From positions 73,827,935 to 73,891,934 of the forward strand of contig NC_092225.1 of the NCBI RefSeq assembly GCF_036320965.1: a stretch of 64,000 nucleotides of DNA, written 5' to 3'. The position numbers were made by a program, and so were the translations under genes. This document shows positions 1 through 9,383 of the stretch, piece after piece (the stretch's first letter is position 1; each line of letters opens with the position of its first letter). The notes under the pieces were generated by a model, which saw nothing but the letters and a program-made list of their open reading frames with translations, did no database searches and was not told the DNA's origin. The stretch is from Panulirus ornatus (Eukaryota; Arthropoda; Malacostraca; Decapoda; Palinuridae).

Positions 1-1327
1 GAATGCATGCATAGTGCCATTGTACAAAGGCAAAGAGGATAAAGGTCAGTGCTCAAATTATAGAGGCATAAGTTTGTTGAGTATTCCTGGGAAATTACAT
101 GGGAGGGTATTGATTCAGAGAGTAAAGGCATGTACAGAGCATCAGATTCGGTAAGAGTAGTGTGGTTTCAGAAATGGTAGAGGATGTGTGGATCAGGCAT
201 TTCCTTTAAAGAATGTATGTGAGAAATACTTAGAAAAACAGATGGATTTGTATATAGCATTTATTGATTTGGAGAAGGCATATGACAGGGTTGATAGAGA
301 TGCTTCGTAGAAGGTTTTAAGAGTATATGGTGTGGGAGGTAAGTTGCTAGAAGCAGTGAAAAGTTTTTGCCAAGGATGTAAGGCAGATGTAAGGAAGAGA
401 GGAAAGTGACTGGTTCCCAGTGAATGTCTGTTTGCAGCAGGGGTGTATGTTGTCTCCATGGTTGTTTAATTTGTTTACGGATGGGGTGGTTAGGGAAGTG
501 AATGCAAGAGTTCTGGAGAGAGGGGCAAGTATGCAGTCTGTTGTGGATGAGAGGGCTTTGGAAGTGAGTCAGTTGTTGTTCGCTGATGATACAGCACTAG
601 TGGCTGATTCAGGTGAGAAACTGCGGAAGTTGTTGACTGAGTTTAGTAAAGTGTGTGAAAGGAGAAAGTTGGAAGGGAGTAAATGTGAATGAGAGCAAGG
701 TTATTAGGTTCAGTTGGGTTGAGGGTCAAGTGAATTGAGAAGTATATTTGAATGGAGAAAAACTTGAGGAAGTGAAGTGTTTTAGATATCTGGGAGTGGA
801 CTTAGTAGCAGATGGAACAATGGAAGCAGAAGTGACTCACAGGGTGGAGGAGAGGGCGAAGGTTTTAGGATCATTGAAGAATGTGTGTATGGAGAGAACA
901 TTATCTCAGAGAACAAAAATGGATATGTTTGAAAGAATAGTGGTTCCAACAGTGTTATATGGTTGCGAGGCATGGGCTATAGATAGGGTTGTGCGGAGGA
1001 GGGTGGATGTGGTGGAAATGAAATGTTTGAGGGCAATATGTGGTGTGAGGTGGTTTGATCGAGTAAGTAATGAAAGGGTAAGAGAGATGTGTGGTAATAA
1101 AAAGAGTGCGGTTAAGAGAGCAGAAGAGGGTGTATTGAAATGGTTTAGACACATGGAGAGAATGAGTGAGGCATGATTGACAAAGAGGATATATGTGTCA
1201 GAGGTGGAGGGAAGAAGGAGAAGCAGGAGACCAAATTGGAGGTGGAAGGATGGAGTGAAAAAGATTTTGAGCGATTGGGGCCTGAACATACAGGAGGGTG
1301 AAAGGCATGCAAGGAATAGAGTGAATT
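1..1327 (+). mobile_element. F1 LINE copy, 5' cut by window edge, decayed
   Basis: Fragment of the F1 non-LTR retrotransposon polyprotein. It enters inside the reverse transcriptase just before the YKGK and NYRGISLLS motifs (about nt 25-85). It continues through the catalytic-A region (DLEKAYDRVDRDA, near 270-305), LFADD (about 573-590) and FRYLGVDL (about 780-805), and on to the C-terminal WFRHMERMSEA block near 1140-1175. The frame is broken: there are stops near 151 and 307 and a frameshift near 680, and the C-terminal block ends early at 1176. Similarity to other copies stops abruptly at about 1327, within the last codons, so the 3' UTR is absent. The remaining open blocks (420-692, 748-1176, 1177-1362) are pieces of one dead ORF. 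Confidence 0.9.
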
Positions 1328-1395
1328 TGTCACATCTACATTTCTTCAGGACTTTGGAATAGACTGGGTAAGGGTTTGTTGTACATCATTTTTTA

Positions 1396-1634
1396 ATCTT
1401 TTCTTTCATACTGTTCGCCATTTCCTGCATTGGCGAGGTAGCGTTAAGAACAGAGGACTGAGTCATTGAGGGAATATCCTCACCTGGCTCCCTTCCCTGT
1501 TCCTTCTTTTGGAAAACTAAAAAAAACCAGAGGGGAGGATTTCCAGCCCCCCGCTTCCTCCCCTTTTAGTCACCTTCTATGACACGCAGGGAATATGTAG
1601 GAAGTATTCTTTCTCCCCTGTCCCCAGGGATAAT
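1396..1634 (+). mobile_element. SINE-like element, older copy
   Basis: Short non-coding repeat seen at least six times in this window. In order it has a 5' segment with the GGCGAGGTAGCGTTAAGAAC core, a middle with CCTCACCTGGC and TGTTCCTTCTTTTGGAAAA, an A-rich spacer, then GAGGGGAGGATTTCCAGCC, AGTCACCTTCTATGACACG and CCCCAGGGATAAT. This copy differs from the younger ones at many sites (TGCATTGGCG where others have CGCGTTAGCG) and ends in T-rich rather than TA-repeat DNA. No clear pol III A and B boxes were recognised, so SINE is inferred from size, copy number and lack of coding capacity. Confidence 0.75.
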
Positions 1635-1654
1635 CTTTTTTTAATATGTTGATG

Positions 1655-1877
1655 GTTATTAGTTCATGCATTAGCTAAGAAGCTACTGAAGAGGCATATA
1701 GAAAAAGTACTTGTAGGATAAAAATAAAACAAAATTTACCATGTCATTCACCAAAAAGATTATGAGTATTTTTAACTGAAATACTATCACTTGCCTTGCC
1801 TTGCCCACTGAAATTGCAAACATTCTACTGTACCCCCTACATTTCCATTATTTTCTTAACATATAACTTATTTTTAG
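1655..1877. repeat. Old local repeat unit, first block
   Basis: Contains AGTTCATGCATTAGCTAAGAA followed by CTACTGAAGAGG, and about 100 bp later a degenerate CTGAAATTGCAAACATTCTACTGTAC. The same two signatures recur at 2950-3290 and 11515-11720, so this is one block of an older repeat that mobile elements later split. No coding potential seen. Confidence 0.5.
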
Positions 1878-2860
1878 GGCCTGTTTGTGGATGATGCTCT
1901 TGTGTTTGCTGAGAGTGAAGTTGGGTTGCAGAAGGATGTAAGTGTGTTTTATGATGTGTGTAAATGTAAGCAGTTGAAGGTAAATGTGGGTAAAAGTAAA
2001 GGACTAGTGTTTGAGAGGAACCAGAAGGAAAGTATAGATTTTGCTAAGCCTTATAGAGTGAGAGAAGAAAGTGTACTAAACTGTGTTCCAGATATAAGTT
2101 CACCAGTTATGGAGGCTCTGTCATGGTCACCCCTTGAGGGAGTTCCCAGAGGGAATAGATAGTCAGAGATATAAATAGGCTGATAGATATGGAAGGAGAA
2201 AAACAGAATTTAAGTATTTGGGAGTTATCATGGGTAAGTTTAATTATATGGATGGAGAGATAAGGGACAGAGCAGTACAGGGTAGAAGAGCCACTGTGTC
2301 CCTTAATAGAATAATGAAGGATATAGATGTAAGTATGGATGTGAAGAAAGGATTAAGGGACAGCATAGTCATCCCAATCCAAACCTATGCAACTGAAACA
2401 TGGACATGGGATGAGTCTCAGAGGTCAAGAATCCAGGCTGTGGAAATGAATTACTTGAGAGGAGTGTGTGATGTGACTAGATAGAATGAAGAAAATGAGA
2501 GATTTGGTATGGCAGGGAAAGTAAAGGGAATGAATTGTAGCGTGGTAGAGTGGGTGAAATGTAATACTTTGTGGTGGTTTGGGCATGTGGAAAGAATGTA
2601 AGATGGGGAATTTACAAGGAGTATGTTTGATAGTATGATTAAAGGAGTTGGTGTGAAAGGAAGACTTCCTGTGACATGGGGAAATAGAGTGTAAGATTAT
2701 TGGAGTGAGAGAAACAGTGGAAGAATTTGTAGAATGGTGTATGTGTGGGAGGCATGTGAGTACAAGGATAAGTGGATATTCTTTTGCTGTGGCCACCCTC
2801 TTGATAGGAGTTCCCACAGGGAATGGGCATCAGAGATATAGATAGACAGATAGATGAAAT
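1878..2860 (+). mobile_element. F2 LINE fragment, RT C-terminal half, decayed
   Basis: A second LINE family, distinct from F1. Translations read DDALVFAESEVGLQKD, then CKCKQLKVNVGKSKGLVFER, then after an interruption FKYLGVIMGKFNY, DRAVQGRRATVSLNRIMK, KKGLRDSIVIPIQTYATETW and a final block with WFGHVERM. These are the YxDD-distal, motif D/E and thumb-like C-terminal regions of a LINE reverse transcriptase. Frames are broken by stops at 2160-2162 and 2482-2484 and by an inserted piece at about 2105-2185. The 3' end carries GTTCCCACAGGGAATGGGC and a GATA-type tail (ATAGATAGACAGATAGATGA). The family resembles LINEs common in invertebrates, but I cannot name the clade. Confidence 0.75.
2105..2185 (+). 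repeat. F2 3'-end piece inside the F2 coding region
   Basis: The stretch with GTCACCCCTTGAGGGAGTTCCCAGAGGGAATAG and CAGAGATATAAATAGGCTGATAG matches the 3' terminus of the same family at about 2785-2860 (GTTCCCACAGGGAATGGGCATCAGAGATATAGATAG). It interrupts the reading frame of the host copy, as expected for a very short 5'-truncated insertion or a rearrangement. Confidence 0.6.
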
Positions 2861-3283
2861 TATTTATGAACATAAGAGAAATGTTTAGAAAAATGCATAA
2901 AGAATATAATTTCTATTATCATTCATTGGTTAATATGTCAAAAAATGAATGAGATGACCACTCCACACTCACTTCCCTGAACTTGAAACATTCTAAACTG
3001 TACACTGTTGTACTGCTAATATTTCTATTCAAATACATTTCTTAATATTGTACAATATATAGTTCATTACTAGGGTATGAGTTAGTTGTAAACCTACTAA
3101 AGAGAATTGTACATAAAAATATATAAAAGTAAATTACCTTATATTTGCTTAGTGAGAAACAGAAGGCATGAGAATAAGTGATGTGACTCCAGGTGCTAGT
3201 CAAGTTTTTCATATATTTTTTGTGAATATGTAGATAACGAAAAGTTCATGCATTAAGTAAGAACATACTGAAGAGAACTTTAG

Positions 3284-3287
<4 letters not shown>
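2861..3287. repeat. Old local repeat units, second block
   Basis: AT-rich, non-coding. Holds CCCTGAACTTGAAACATTCTAAACTGTACACTG at about 2983 and AGTTCATTACTAGGGTATGAG near 3061, then a further AGTTCATGCATTAAGTAAGAACATACTGAAGAG near 3244. These match the blocks at 1655-1877 and 11515-11720 with many differences. No gene is seen. Confidence 0.5.

Positions 3288-3350
<63 letters not shown>
3288..3350. repeat. (TA)n microsatellite
   Basis: Uninterrupted TA dinucleotides forming the left border of the inverted-repeat element at 3351. Confidence 0.95.
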
Positions 3351-3354
<4 letters not shown>

Positions 3355-3420
3355 AAAGATCGCAGTTGATCATGTGATCAAGTAAATTCCTTCTACACAT
3401 GAAAATGAAACATGATAACT

Positions 3421-3463
3421 TCCCAAGTGCACTTTTGTGTAAGGATCACATCATCAGGGGAGA
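3421..3463 (-). ncRNA. Hammerhead-ribozyme-like motif, left arm, probably inactive
   Basis: On the minus strand the order is CTCCC, CTGATGA, a short hairpin region, then AAAA where a hammerhead needs GAAA, then the near-palindrome AGTGCACT and GGGA. CCC/GGG could form helix I and AGTGCACT helix III. Helix II is only GTG/CAC in related copies, with an extra U, and is not convincing here. The lost G in GAAA should abolish activity. This is a motif match by eye only. Confidence 0.35.
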
Positions 3464-3689
3464 TACAAGAAAGAAATATAACAGTCAGTCGATATATAAG
3501 GAAGAGCCATAGTTAGGATGCTATTTGGTAAACAAGTGACCACCTGAATGGAGGTCAGATGCATTCAAGTCTGGCAAAATGAGTATCATAAAAATTTATC
3601 ATGTGGACAAGAAAGGCAACTGTTTACCAAATGGCCCTAGCTACGTCTCTTCCTTGTATATCATCTGACTGTTATATTTCTGCCTTCTA

Positions 3690-3734
3690 TCTCCCCTAAT
3701 GATGTGATCATTACACGAAAGTGCACCCGAGAAC
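3690..3734 (+). ncRNA. Hammerhead-ribozyme-like motif, right arm, probably inactive
   Basis: Plus-strand TCTCCC, CTAATGA, TGTGATCATTACAC, GAAA, GTGCAC. GAAA is present, but the CTGATGA core has become CTAATGA, which should inactivate it. It is the mirror of the motif at 3421-3463, and together the two arms suggest an ancestral intact core. Confidence 0.35.
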
Positions 3735-3767
3735 TTACCATGTTTCATTACCCCATGGATTAGAAGG

Positions 3768-3771
<4 letters not shown>

Positions 3772-3828
<57 letters not shown>

Positions 3829-3829
3829 T
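3772..3829. repeat. (TA)n microsatellite
   Basis: TA dinucleotide run with one CA interruption, between the inverted-repeat element and the tail of the next F1 copy. Confidence 0.95.
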
Positions 3830-5208
3830 TATTATCTTTATTATTTTGCTTTGTCGCTGTCTCCCACATTTGTGCGGTAGCGCAAGGAAACGGAAGAAAC
3901 AAATGGCCCAACCCACCCCCATACACATGTATATACACACACGTCCACACACGCAAATATACATACCTATACATCTCAATGTACACATATATATACACAC
4001 ACACAGACGCATACATATATACCCATGCACACAATTCACACTGTCTGCCTTTATTCATTCCCATCGCCACCTCGCCACACATGGAATACCATCCCCCTCC
4101 CCCATCATGTGTGTGAGGTAGCGCTAGGAAAAGATAACAAAGGCCCCATTCGTTCACACTCAGTCTCCAGCTGTCATGCAATAATGCCCAAAACCACAGC
4201 TCCCTTTCCACATCCAGGCCCCACAGAACTTTCCATGGTTTACCCCAGACGCTTCACATGCCCTGATTCAATCCACTGACAGCACATCAACCCCGGTATA
4301 CCACATCGATCCAATTCACTCTATTCCTTGCCCGCCTTTCACCCTCCTGCATGTTCAGGCCCCGATCACTCAAAATCGTTTTCACTCCATCTTTCCACCT
4401 CCAATTTGGTCTCCCACTTCTCCTCGTTCCCTCCAACTCCGACACATATATCCTCTTGGTCAATCTTTCCTCACTCATTCTCTCCATGTGCCCAAACCAT
4501 TTCAAAACACCCTCTTCTGCTCTCTCAACCATGCTCTTTTTATTTCCACACATCTCTCTTACCCTTACATTACTTACTCGATCAAACCACCTCACACCAC
4601 ACATTGTCCTCAAACATCTCATTTCCAACACATCCACCCTCCTGCGCACAACTCTATCCATAGCCCACGCCTCGCAACCATACAACATTGTTGGAACCAC
4701 TATTCCTTCAAACATGCCCATTTTTGCTTTCCGAGATAATGTTCTCGACTTCCACACATTCTTCAATGCTCCCAGGATTTTCGCCCCCTCCCCCACCCTA
4801 TGATTCACTTCCGCTTCCATGGTTCCATCCGCTGCCAGATCCACTCCCAGATATCTAAAACACTTTGCTTCCTCCAGTTTTTCTCCATTCAAACTTACCT
4901 CCCAATTGACTTGACCCTCAACCCTACTGTACCGAATAACCTTACTCTTATTCACATTTACTCTTAACTTTCTTCTTTCACACACTTTACCAAACTCAGT
5001 CACCAGCTTCTGCAATTTTCTCACATGAATCAGCCACCAGCACTGTATCATCAGCGAACAACAACTGACTCACTTCCCAAGCTCTTTCATCCACAACAGA
5101 CTTCATACTTGTTCCTCTTTCCAAAACTCTTGCATTCACCTCCCTAACAACCCCATCCATAAACAAATTAAACAACCATGGAGACATCACACACCCCTGC
5201 CGCAAACC

Positions 5209-5212
<4 letters not shown>
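3830..5212 (-). mobile_element. F1 LINE, 5'-truncated, long 3' UTR
   Basis: Read on the minus strand, this copy starts in the GLRQGC region of the reverse transcriptase (truncated at the (TA)n at 5212) and runs through LLFADDTVLVAD, motif D/E and the C-terminal domain to a VVYRG stop at 4287. The long 3' UTR (about 4286-3846) ends in AAGCAAAATAATAAAGATAATAAA. A one-base insertion near 5015 (CTGCAATTTTCTC where other copies have CTGCAGTTTCTC) shifts the frame between the FADD block and the rest. Confidence 0.9.
4287..5051 (-). pseudogene. F1 reverse transcriptase C-terminal half
   Basis: Open block of about 254 codons covering the end of the RT palm and the C-terminal domain: KLRVNVNKSKVIRYS, CFRYLGVDLAADGTMEAEV, MLYGCEAWAMDRV, CGVRWFDRVSN, WFGHMERMSEERLTK and SGRPNWRWKDGV. 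The catalytic FADD block is just upstream in another frame because of a one-base insertion near 5015, so the first residues (MIQCWWLIHVRK) are out-of-frame sequence. The role in a live element is target-primed reverse transcription. This copy cannot make the enzyme. It is cut at its 5' side by (TA)n at 5212. Confidence 0.85.

Positions 5213-5239
<27 letters not shown>
5213..5239. repeat. (TA)n microsatellite
   Basis: Separates two F1 copies in the same (minus) orientation: 5' truncation of one, 3' tail of the next. Confidence 0.95.
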
Positions 5240-5242
<3 letters not shown>

Positions 5243-7537
5243 ATTATGTATTTTCCTTTGTCGCTGTCTCCCACGTTAGCGAGGTAGCGCAAGGAAACAG
5301 ACGAAAGAATGGCCCAACCAACCCACATACACATGTATATACATACACATCCACACACGCAAATATACATACCTATACATCTCAATGTACACATATATAT
5401 ACACTCACAGACTTATACATATATACACATGTACATAATTCATACTGTCTGTCTTTATTTATTCCCATCGCCACCTCGCCACACATGGAATAACAACCCC
5501 CTTCCCCCTCATGTGTGTGGGGTAGCGCTAGGAAAAGACAACAAAGGCCCCATTCATTCACACTCAGTCTCTAGCTGTTATGTAATAATGCACCGAAACC
5601 ACAGCTCCCTTTCCACATCCAGGCCCCACAGAACTTTCCATGGTTTGCTCCAGACGCTTCACATGCCCTGGTTCAATCCATTGACAGCACGTCGACCCCG
5701 GTATACCACATTGTTCCAATTCACTCTATTCCTTGCATGCCTTTCACCATCCTGCATGTTTAGGCCCCGATCACTCAAAATCTTTTTCACTCCATCTTTC
5801 CACCTCCAATTTGGTCTCCCACTTCTCCTCATTCCCTCCACCTCAGACACACATATCCTCTTGGTCAGTCTTTCCTCACTCATTCTCTCCATGTGACCAA
5901 ACCATTTCAAAACACCCTCTTCTGCTCTCTCAACCACACTCCTTTTATTTCCACACATCTCTCTTACCCTTACATTACTTACTCGATCAAACCACCTCAC
6001 ACCACATATTGTCCTCAAACATCTCATTTCCAGCACATTTACCCTCCTGCACTCAACCCTATCCATAGCCCACGCCTCGCAACCATACAACATTGTTGGA
6101 ACCGCTATTCCTTCAAACATGCCCATTTTTGCTTTCCGAGATAATGTTCTCGACTTCCAAACATTCTCCAAGGCTTCCAGAATTTTCGCCCCCTCCCCCA
6201 CCCTATGATTCACTTCCGCTTCCATGGTTCCATCTGCTGCCAGATCCTTTCCCAGATATCTAAAACACTTTCTTCCTCCAGTTTTTCTCCATTCAAACTT
6301 ACCTCCCAATTGACTTGACCCTCAACCCTACTGTACCTAATAACCTTGCTCTTATTCACATTTACTCTTAACTTTATTCTTTCACACACATTACCAAACT
6401 CAGTCATCAGCTTCTGCAGTTTCTCACATGAATCAGCCACCAGTGCTGTTTCATCAGCGAACAACAACTGACTCACTTCCCAAGCTCTCTCATCCACAAC
6501 AGACTGCATACTTGCCCCTCTTTCCAAGACTCTTGCATTCACCTCCCTAGCAACCTTATCCATAAACAAATTAAACAACCATGGAGACATTACACACCCC
6601 TGCCGCAAACCTACATTCACTGTGAACCAATCACTTTCCTCTCTTCCTACACGTACACATGCCTTACATCCTTGATAAAAACTTTTCACTGCTTCTAACA
6701 ACTTGCCTCCCACACCATATATTCTTAATACCTTCCACAGAGCATCTCTATCAACTCTATCATATGCCTTCTCCAGATCCATAAATGCTACATACAAATC
6801 CATTTGCTTTTCTTATTATTTCTCACATACATTCTTCAAAGCAAACACCTGATCCACACATCCTCTACCACTTCTGAATCCACACTGCTCTTCCCTAATC
6901 TGATGCTCTGTATATGCCTTCACCCTCTCAATCAATACCCTCCCATAAAATTTACCAGGAATACTCAACAAACTTATACCTCTGTAATTTGAGCACTCAC
7001 TCTTATCCCCTTTGCCTTTGTACAATGGCACTGTGCACGCATTCTGCCAATCCTCAGGCACCTCAAGATGAATCATACATACATTGAATAACCTTACCAA
7101 CCAGTCAACAATACAGTCACCCCCTTTTTTAATGAATTCCACTGCAATACCATCCAAATGTGCTGCCTTGCCGGCTTTCATCTTCCGCAAAGCTTTTACT
7201 ACCTCTTCTCTGTTTACCAAATCATTTTCCCTAACCCTCTCACTTTGCACACCACCTCGACCAAAACACCCTATATCTGCCACTCTATCATCAAACACAT
7301 TCAAAGTACTTCAAAGTACTCACTCCATCTCCTTCTCACATTACCACTACTTGTTATCTCCTCCCCATTAGTCCCCTTCACTGAAGTACCCATTTGCTCC
7401 CTTGTCTTATGCACTTTATTTACCTCCTTCCAAAACATCTTTTTATTCTCCCTAAAATTTAATGATACTCTCTCACCCCAACTCTCATTTGCCCTCTTTT
7501 TCACCTCTTGCACCTTTCTCTTGACCTCCTGCCTCTT

Positions 7538-7546
<9 letters not shown>
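5240..7546 (-). mobile_element. F1 LINE, RT to long 3' UTR, 5'-truncated
   Basis: About 2.3 kb. On the minus strand it begins inside the linker upstream of the RT (KRQEVKRKVQEVKKRANESWGE) and is cut at (TA)n near 7546. It includes the GLDGIAVEFI-like (here HLDGIAVEF), NYRGISLLS, CGFRSGRG, AFMDLEKAYDRV, GLRQGCVMSPW, LLFADETAL and C-terminal motifs, then the long 3' UTR from about 5680 to 5255. FADD has become FADE, replacing the second catalytic aspartate. Frames break between 7301-7513, 6816-7304, 6210-6803 and 5659-6309. Near 7301-7320 the sequence TTCAAAGTAC is duplicated in tandem, and a two-base loss near 6280 (TTTCTTCC) joins two frames. Confidence 0.9.

Positions 7547-7614
<68 letters not shown>
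7543..7614. repeat. (TA)n microsatellite between head-to-head F1 copies
   Basis: Pure TA run. The minus-strand copy ends its 5' side here and a plus-strand copy begins its truncated 5' side here. Confidence 0.95.
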
Positions 7615-7618
<4 letters not shown>

Positions 7619-8364
7619 GGTTGAGGGTCAATTCAATTGGGAGGTGAGTTTGAATGGAGAAAAACTGGCGGAAGTGAAGTGTTTTAGATATCTGGGAGTG
7701 GATCTGGCAGCGGATGGAACCATGGAAGCGGAAGTGGATCATAGGGTGGGGGAGGGGGTGAAAATTCTGGGAGCCTTGAAGAATGTGTGGAAGTCGAGAA
7801 CATTATCTTGGAAAGCAAAAATGGGTATGTTTGAAGGAATAGTGGTTCCAACAATGTTGTATGGTTGCGAGGCGTGGACTATGGATAGAGTTGTGCGCAG
7901 GAGGATGGATGTGCTGGAAATGAGATGTTTGAGGACAATGTGTGGTGTGAGGTGATTTGATCGAGTAAGTAACGTAAGGGTAAGAGAGATGTGTGGAAAT
8001 AAAAAGAGCGTGGTTGAGAGAGCAGAAGAGGGTGTTTTGAAATGGTTTGGTCACATGGAGAGAATGAGTGAGGAAAGATTGACCAAGAGGATATATGTGT
8101 CGGAGTTGGAGGGAACGAGGAGAAGAGGGAGACCAAATTGGAGGTGGAAAGATGGAGTGAAAAAGATTTTGTGTGATCGGGGCCTGAACATGCAGGAGGG
8201 TGAAAGGAGGGCAAAGAATAGAGTGAATTGGAGCGATGTGGTATACCGGGGTTGACGTGCTGTCAGTGGATTGAATCAAGGCATGTGTATGGGGGTGGGT
8301 TGGGCCATTTCTTTCGTCTGTTTCCTTGCACTACCTCGCAAACACGGGAGACAGCGACAAAGCA

Positions 8365-8371
<7 letters not shown>
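7615..8371 (+). mobile_element. F1 LINE 3' fragment with ultra-short 3' UTR
   Basis: Starts in the RVEGQ(F/V)NWEVSLNGEKL region and covers motif E and the C-terminal domain. TGG has become TGA at about 7951-7953 (GVR* instead of GVRWFD). The C-terminal block 7989-8255 is open to VVYRG. The 3' UTR is only about 110 bp: GAATCAAGGCATGTG joins directly to TATGGGGGTGGG, so everything between the two CATGTG motifs of the long UTR is missing. An A-run then leads into (TA)n. Confidence 0.9.

Positions 8372-8414
<43 letters not shown>
8372..8414. repeat. (TA)n microsatellite
   Basis: TA run between an F1 3' tail and the next SINE-like element. Confidence 0.95.
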
Positions 8415-8417
<3 letters not shown>

Positions 8418-8660
8418 TCTTTTTCTTTTAAACTATTCGCCATTTCCCGCGTTAGCGAGGTAGCGTTAGGAACAGAGGACTGGGCCTTTTTTGGAATATC
8501 CTCACCTGGCCCCCCCTCTGTTCCTTCTTTTGGAAAATTAAAAAAAGAAAAACGAGAGGGGAGGATTTCCAGCCCCCCCCGCTCCCTCCCCTTTTAGTCG
8601 CCTTCTACGACACGCAGGGAATACGTGGGAAGTATTCTTAATCCCCTATCCCCAGGGATA
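8415..8660 (+). mobile_element. SINE-like element, subtype A
   Basis: Full-length copy of about 246 bp: TTTTCTTTTAAACTATTCGCC, the CCCGCGTTAGCGAGGTAGCG core, GGCCTTTTTTGGAATATCC (diagnostic for subtype A), A-rich spacer, GAGGATTTCCAGCC, GTCGCCTTCTACGACACGC, CCCCAGGGATAA, then (TA)n. Subtype B instead has GGCCTCTGAGGAAACATCC. No coding sequence and no clear pol III promoter boxes. Confidence 0.8.
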
Positions 8661-8684
8661 ATATATATATATATATATATATAT
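8661..8684. repeat. (TA)n microsatellite
   Basis: Short TA run shared by the SINE 3' end and the F1 3' tail on the opposite strand. Confidence 0.95.
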
Positions 8685-9270
8685 TTTTGCTTTGTCGCTG
8701 TCTCCCGCATTTGCGAGGTAGCGTAAGGAAGCAGACGAAAGAAATGGCCCAACACACCCCCATACACATGTATATACATACGTCCACACACGCAAATATA
8801 CATACCTACACAGCTTTCCATGGTTTTCCCCAGACGCTTCACATGCCCTGATTCAATCCACTGACAGCACGGTAACCGCGGTATACCACATCGATCCAAT
8901 TCACTCTATTCCTTGCCCTCTTTTCACCCTCCTGCATGTTCAGGCCCCGATCACACAAAATCTTTTTCACTCCATCTTTCCACCTCCAATTTGGTCTCCC
9001 ACTTCTCCTTGTTCCCTCCACCTCCAACACCTATATCCTCTTGGTCAATCTTTCCTCACTCATTCTCTTCATGTGCCCAAACCATTTCAAAACACCCTCT
9101 TCTGCTCTCTCAACCACGCTCTTTTTATTTCCACACATCTCTCTTACCCTTACGTTACTTACTCGATCAAACCACCTCACACCACACATTGTCCTCAAAC
9201 ATCTCATTTCCAGCACATCCATCCTCCTGCGCACAACTCTATCCATAGCCCACGCCTCGCAACCATACAA
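8685..9270 (-). mobile_element. F1 LINE 3' fragment, short 3' UTR
   Basis: On the minus strand only the C-terminal domain (from LYGCEAWAMDRV, truncated at 9270) and a short-type 3' UTR are present. The UTR has GGAAAGCTGTGTAGGTATG, the junction that marks loss of about 250 bp relative to the long form. The frame is broken once in the RI..LEVEG region by a TAG at about 9028-9030. Ends in CAAAAATATATA at 8685. Confidence 0.9.
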
Positions 9271-9283
9271 CCATATACATTTT

Positions 9284-9284
9284 G

Positions 9285-9363
<79 letters not shown>

Positions 9364-9383
9364 TTATATACATATATATATAT
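9284..9383. repeat. (TA)n microsatellite with interruptions
   Basis: TA run of about 90 bp with TTTA and CATA interruptions at its 3' side, between an F1 truncation point and a SINE. Confidence 0.95.

Larger units (their letters stand above)
3351..3771. mobile_element. Inverted-repeat element, Penelope-like terminal-repeat type or MITE-like
   Basis: About 420 bp flanked on both sides by (TA)n. The first roughly 130 bp after CATGAAAATG (from ATGAAACATGATAAC to ATTTGGTAAACA) match the reverse complement of the last roughly 130 bp (TGTTTACCAAATGG to CATGTTTCATTACC) with scattered differences, so the element has long inverted terminal repeats around a short unique centre. Each arm carries a hammerhead-like string (see 3421 and 3690). 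Related fragments lie at 9933-10041 and 41428-41583. Penelope-like retroelements are known to carry hammerhead motifs in their terminal repeats and often sit in inverted arrangements. A non-autonomous DNA transposon is the alternative. No coding sequence is present. Confidence 0.55.

Noticed and set aside
3288..3829. Inverted element as a tRNA or other structured RNA gene
   Set aside because: Arms are too long and symmetrical and lack tRNA arm motifs; other copies show it is a repeat.
7158..7955. 265-codon plus-strand frame spanning 7158-7955
   Set aside because: It joins antisense of one F1 copy, an (IY)n stretch from the TA repeat, and the sense frame of another F1 copy by chance.
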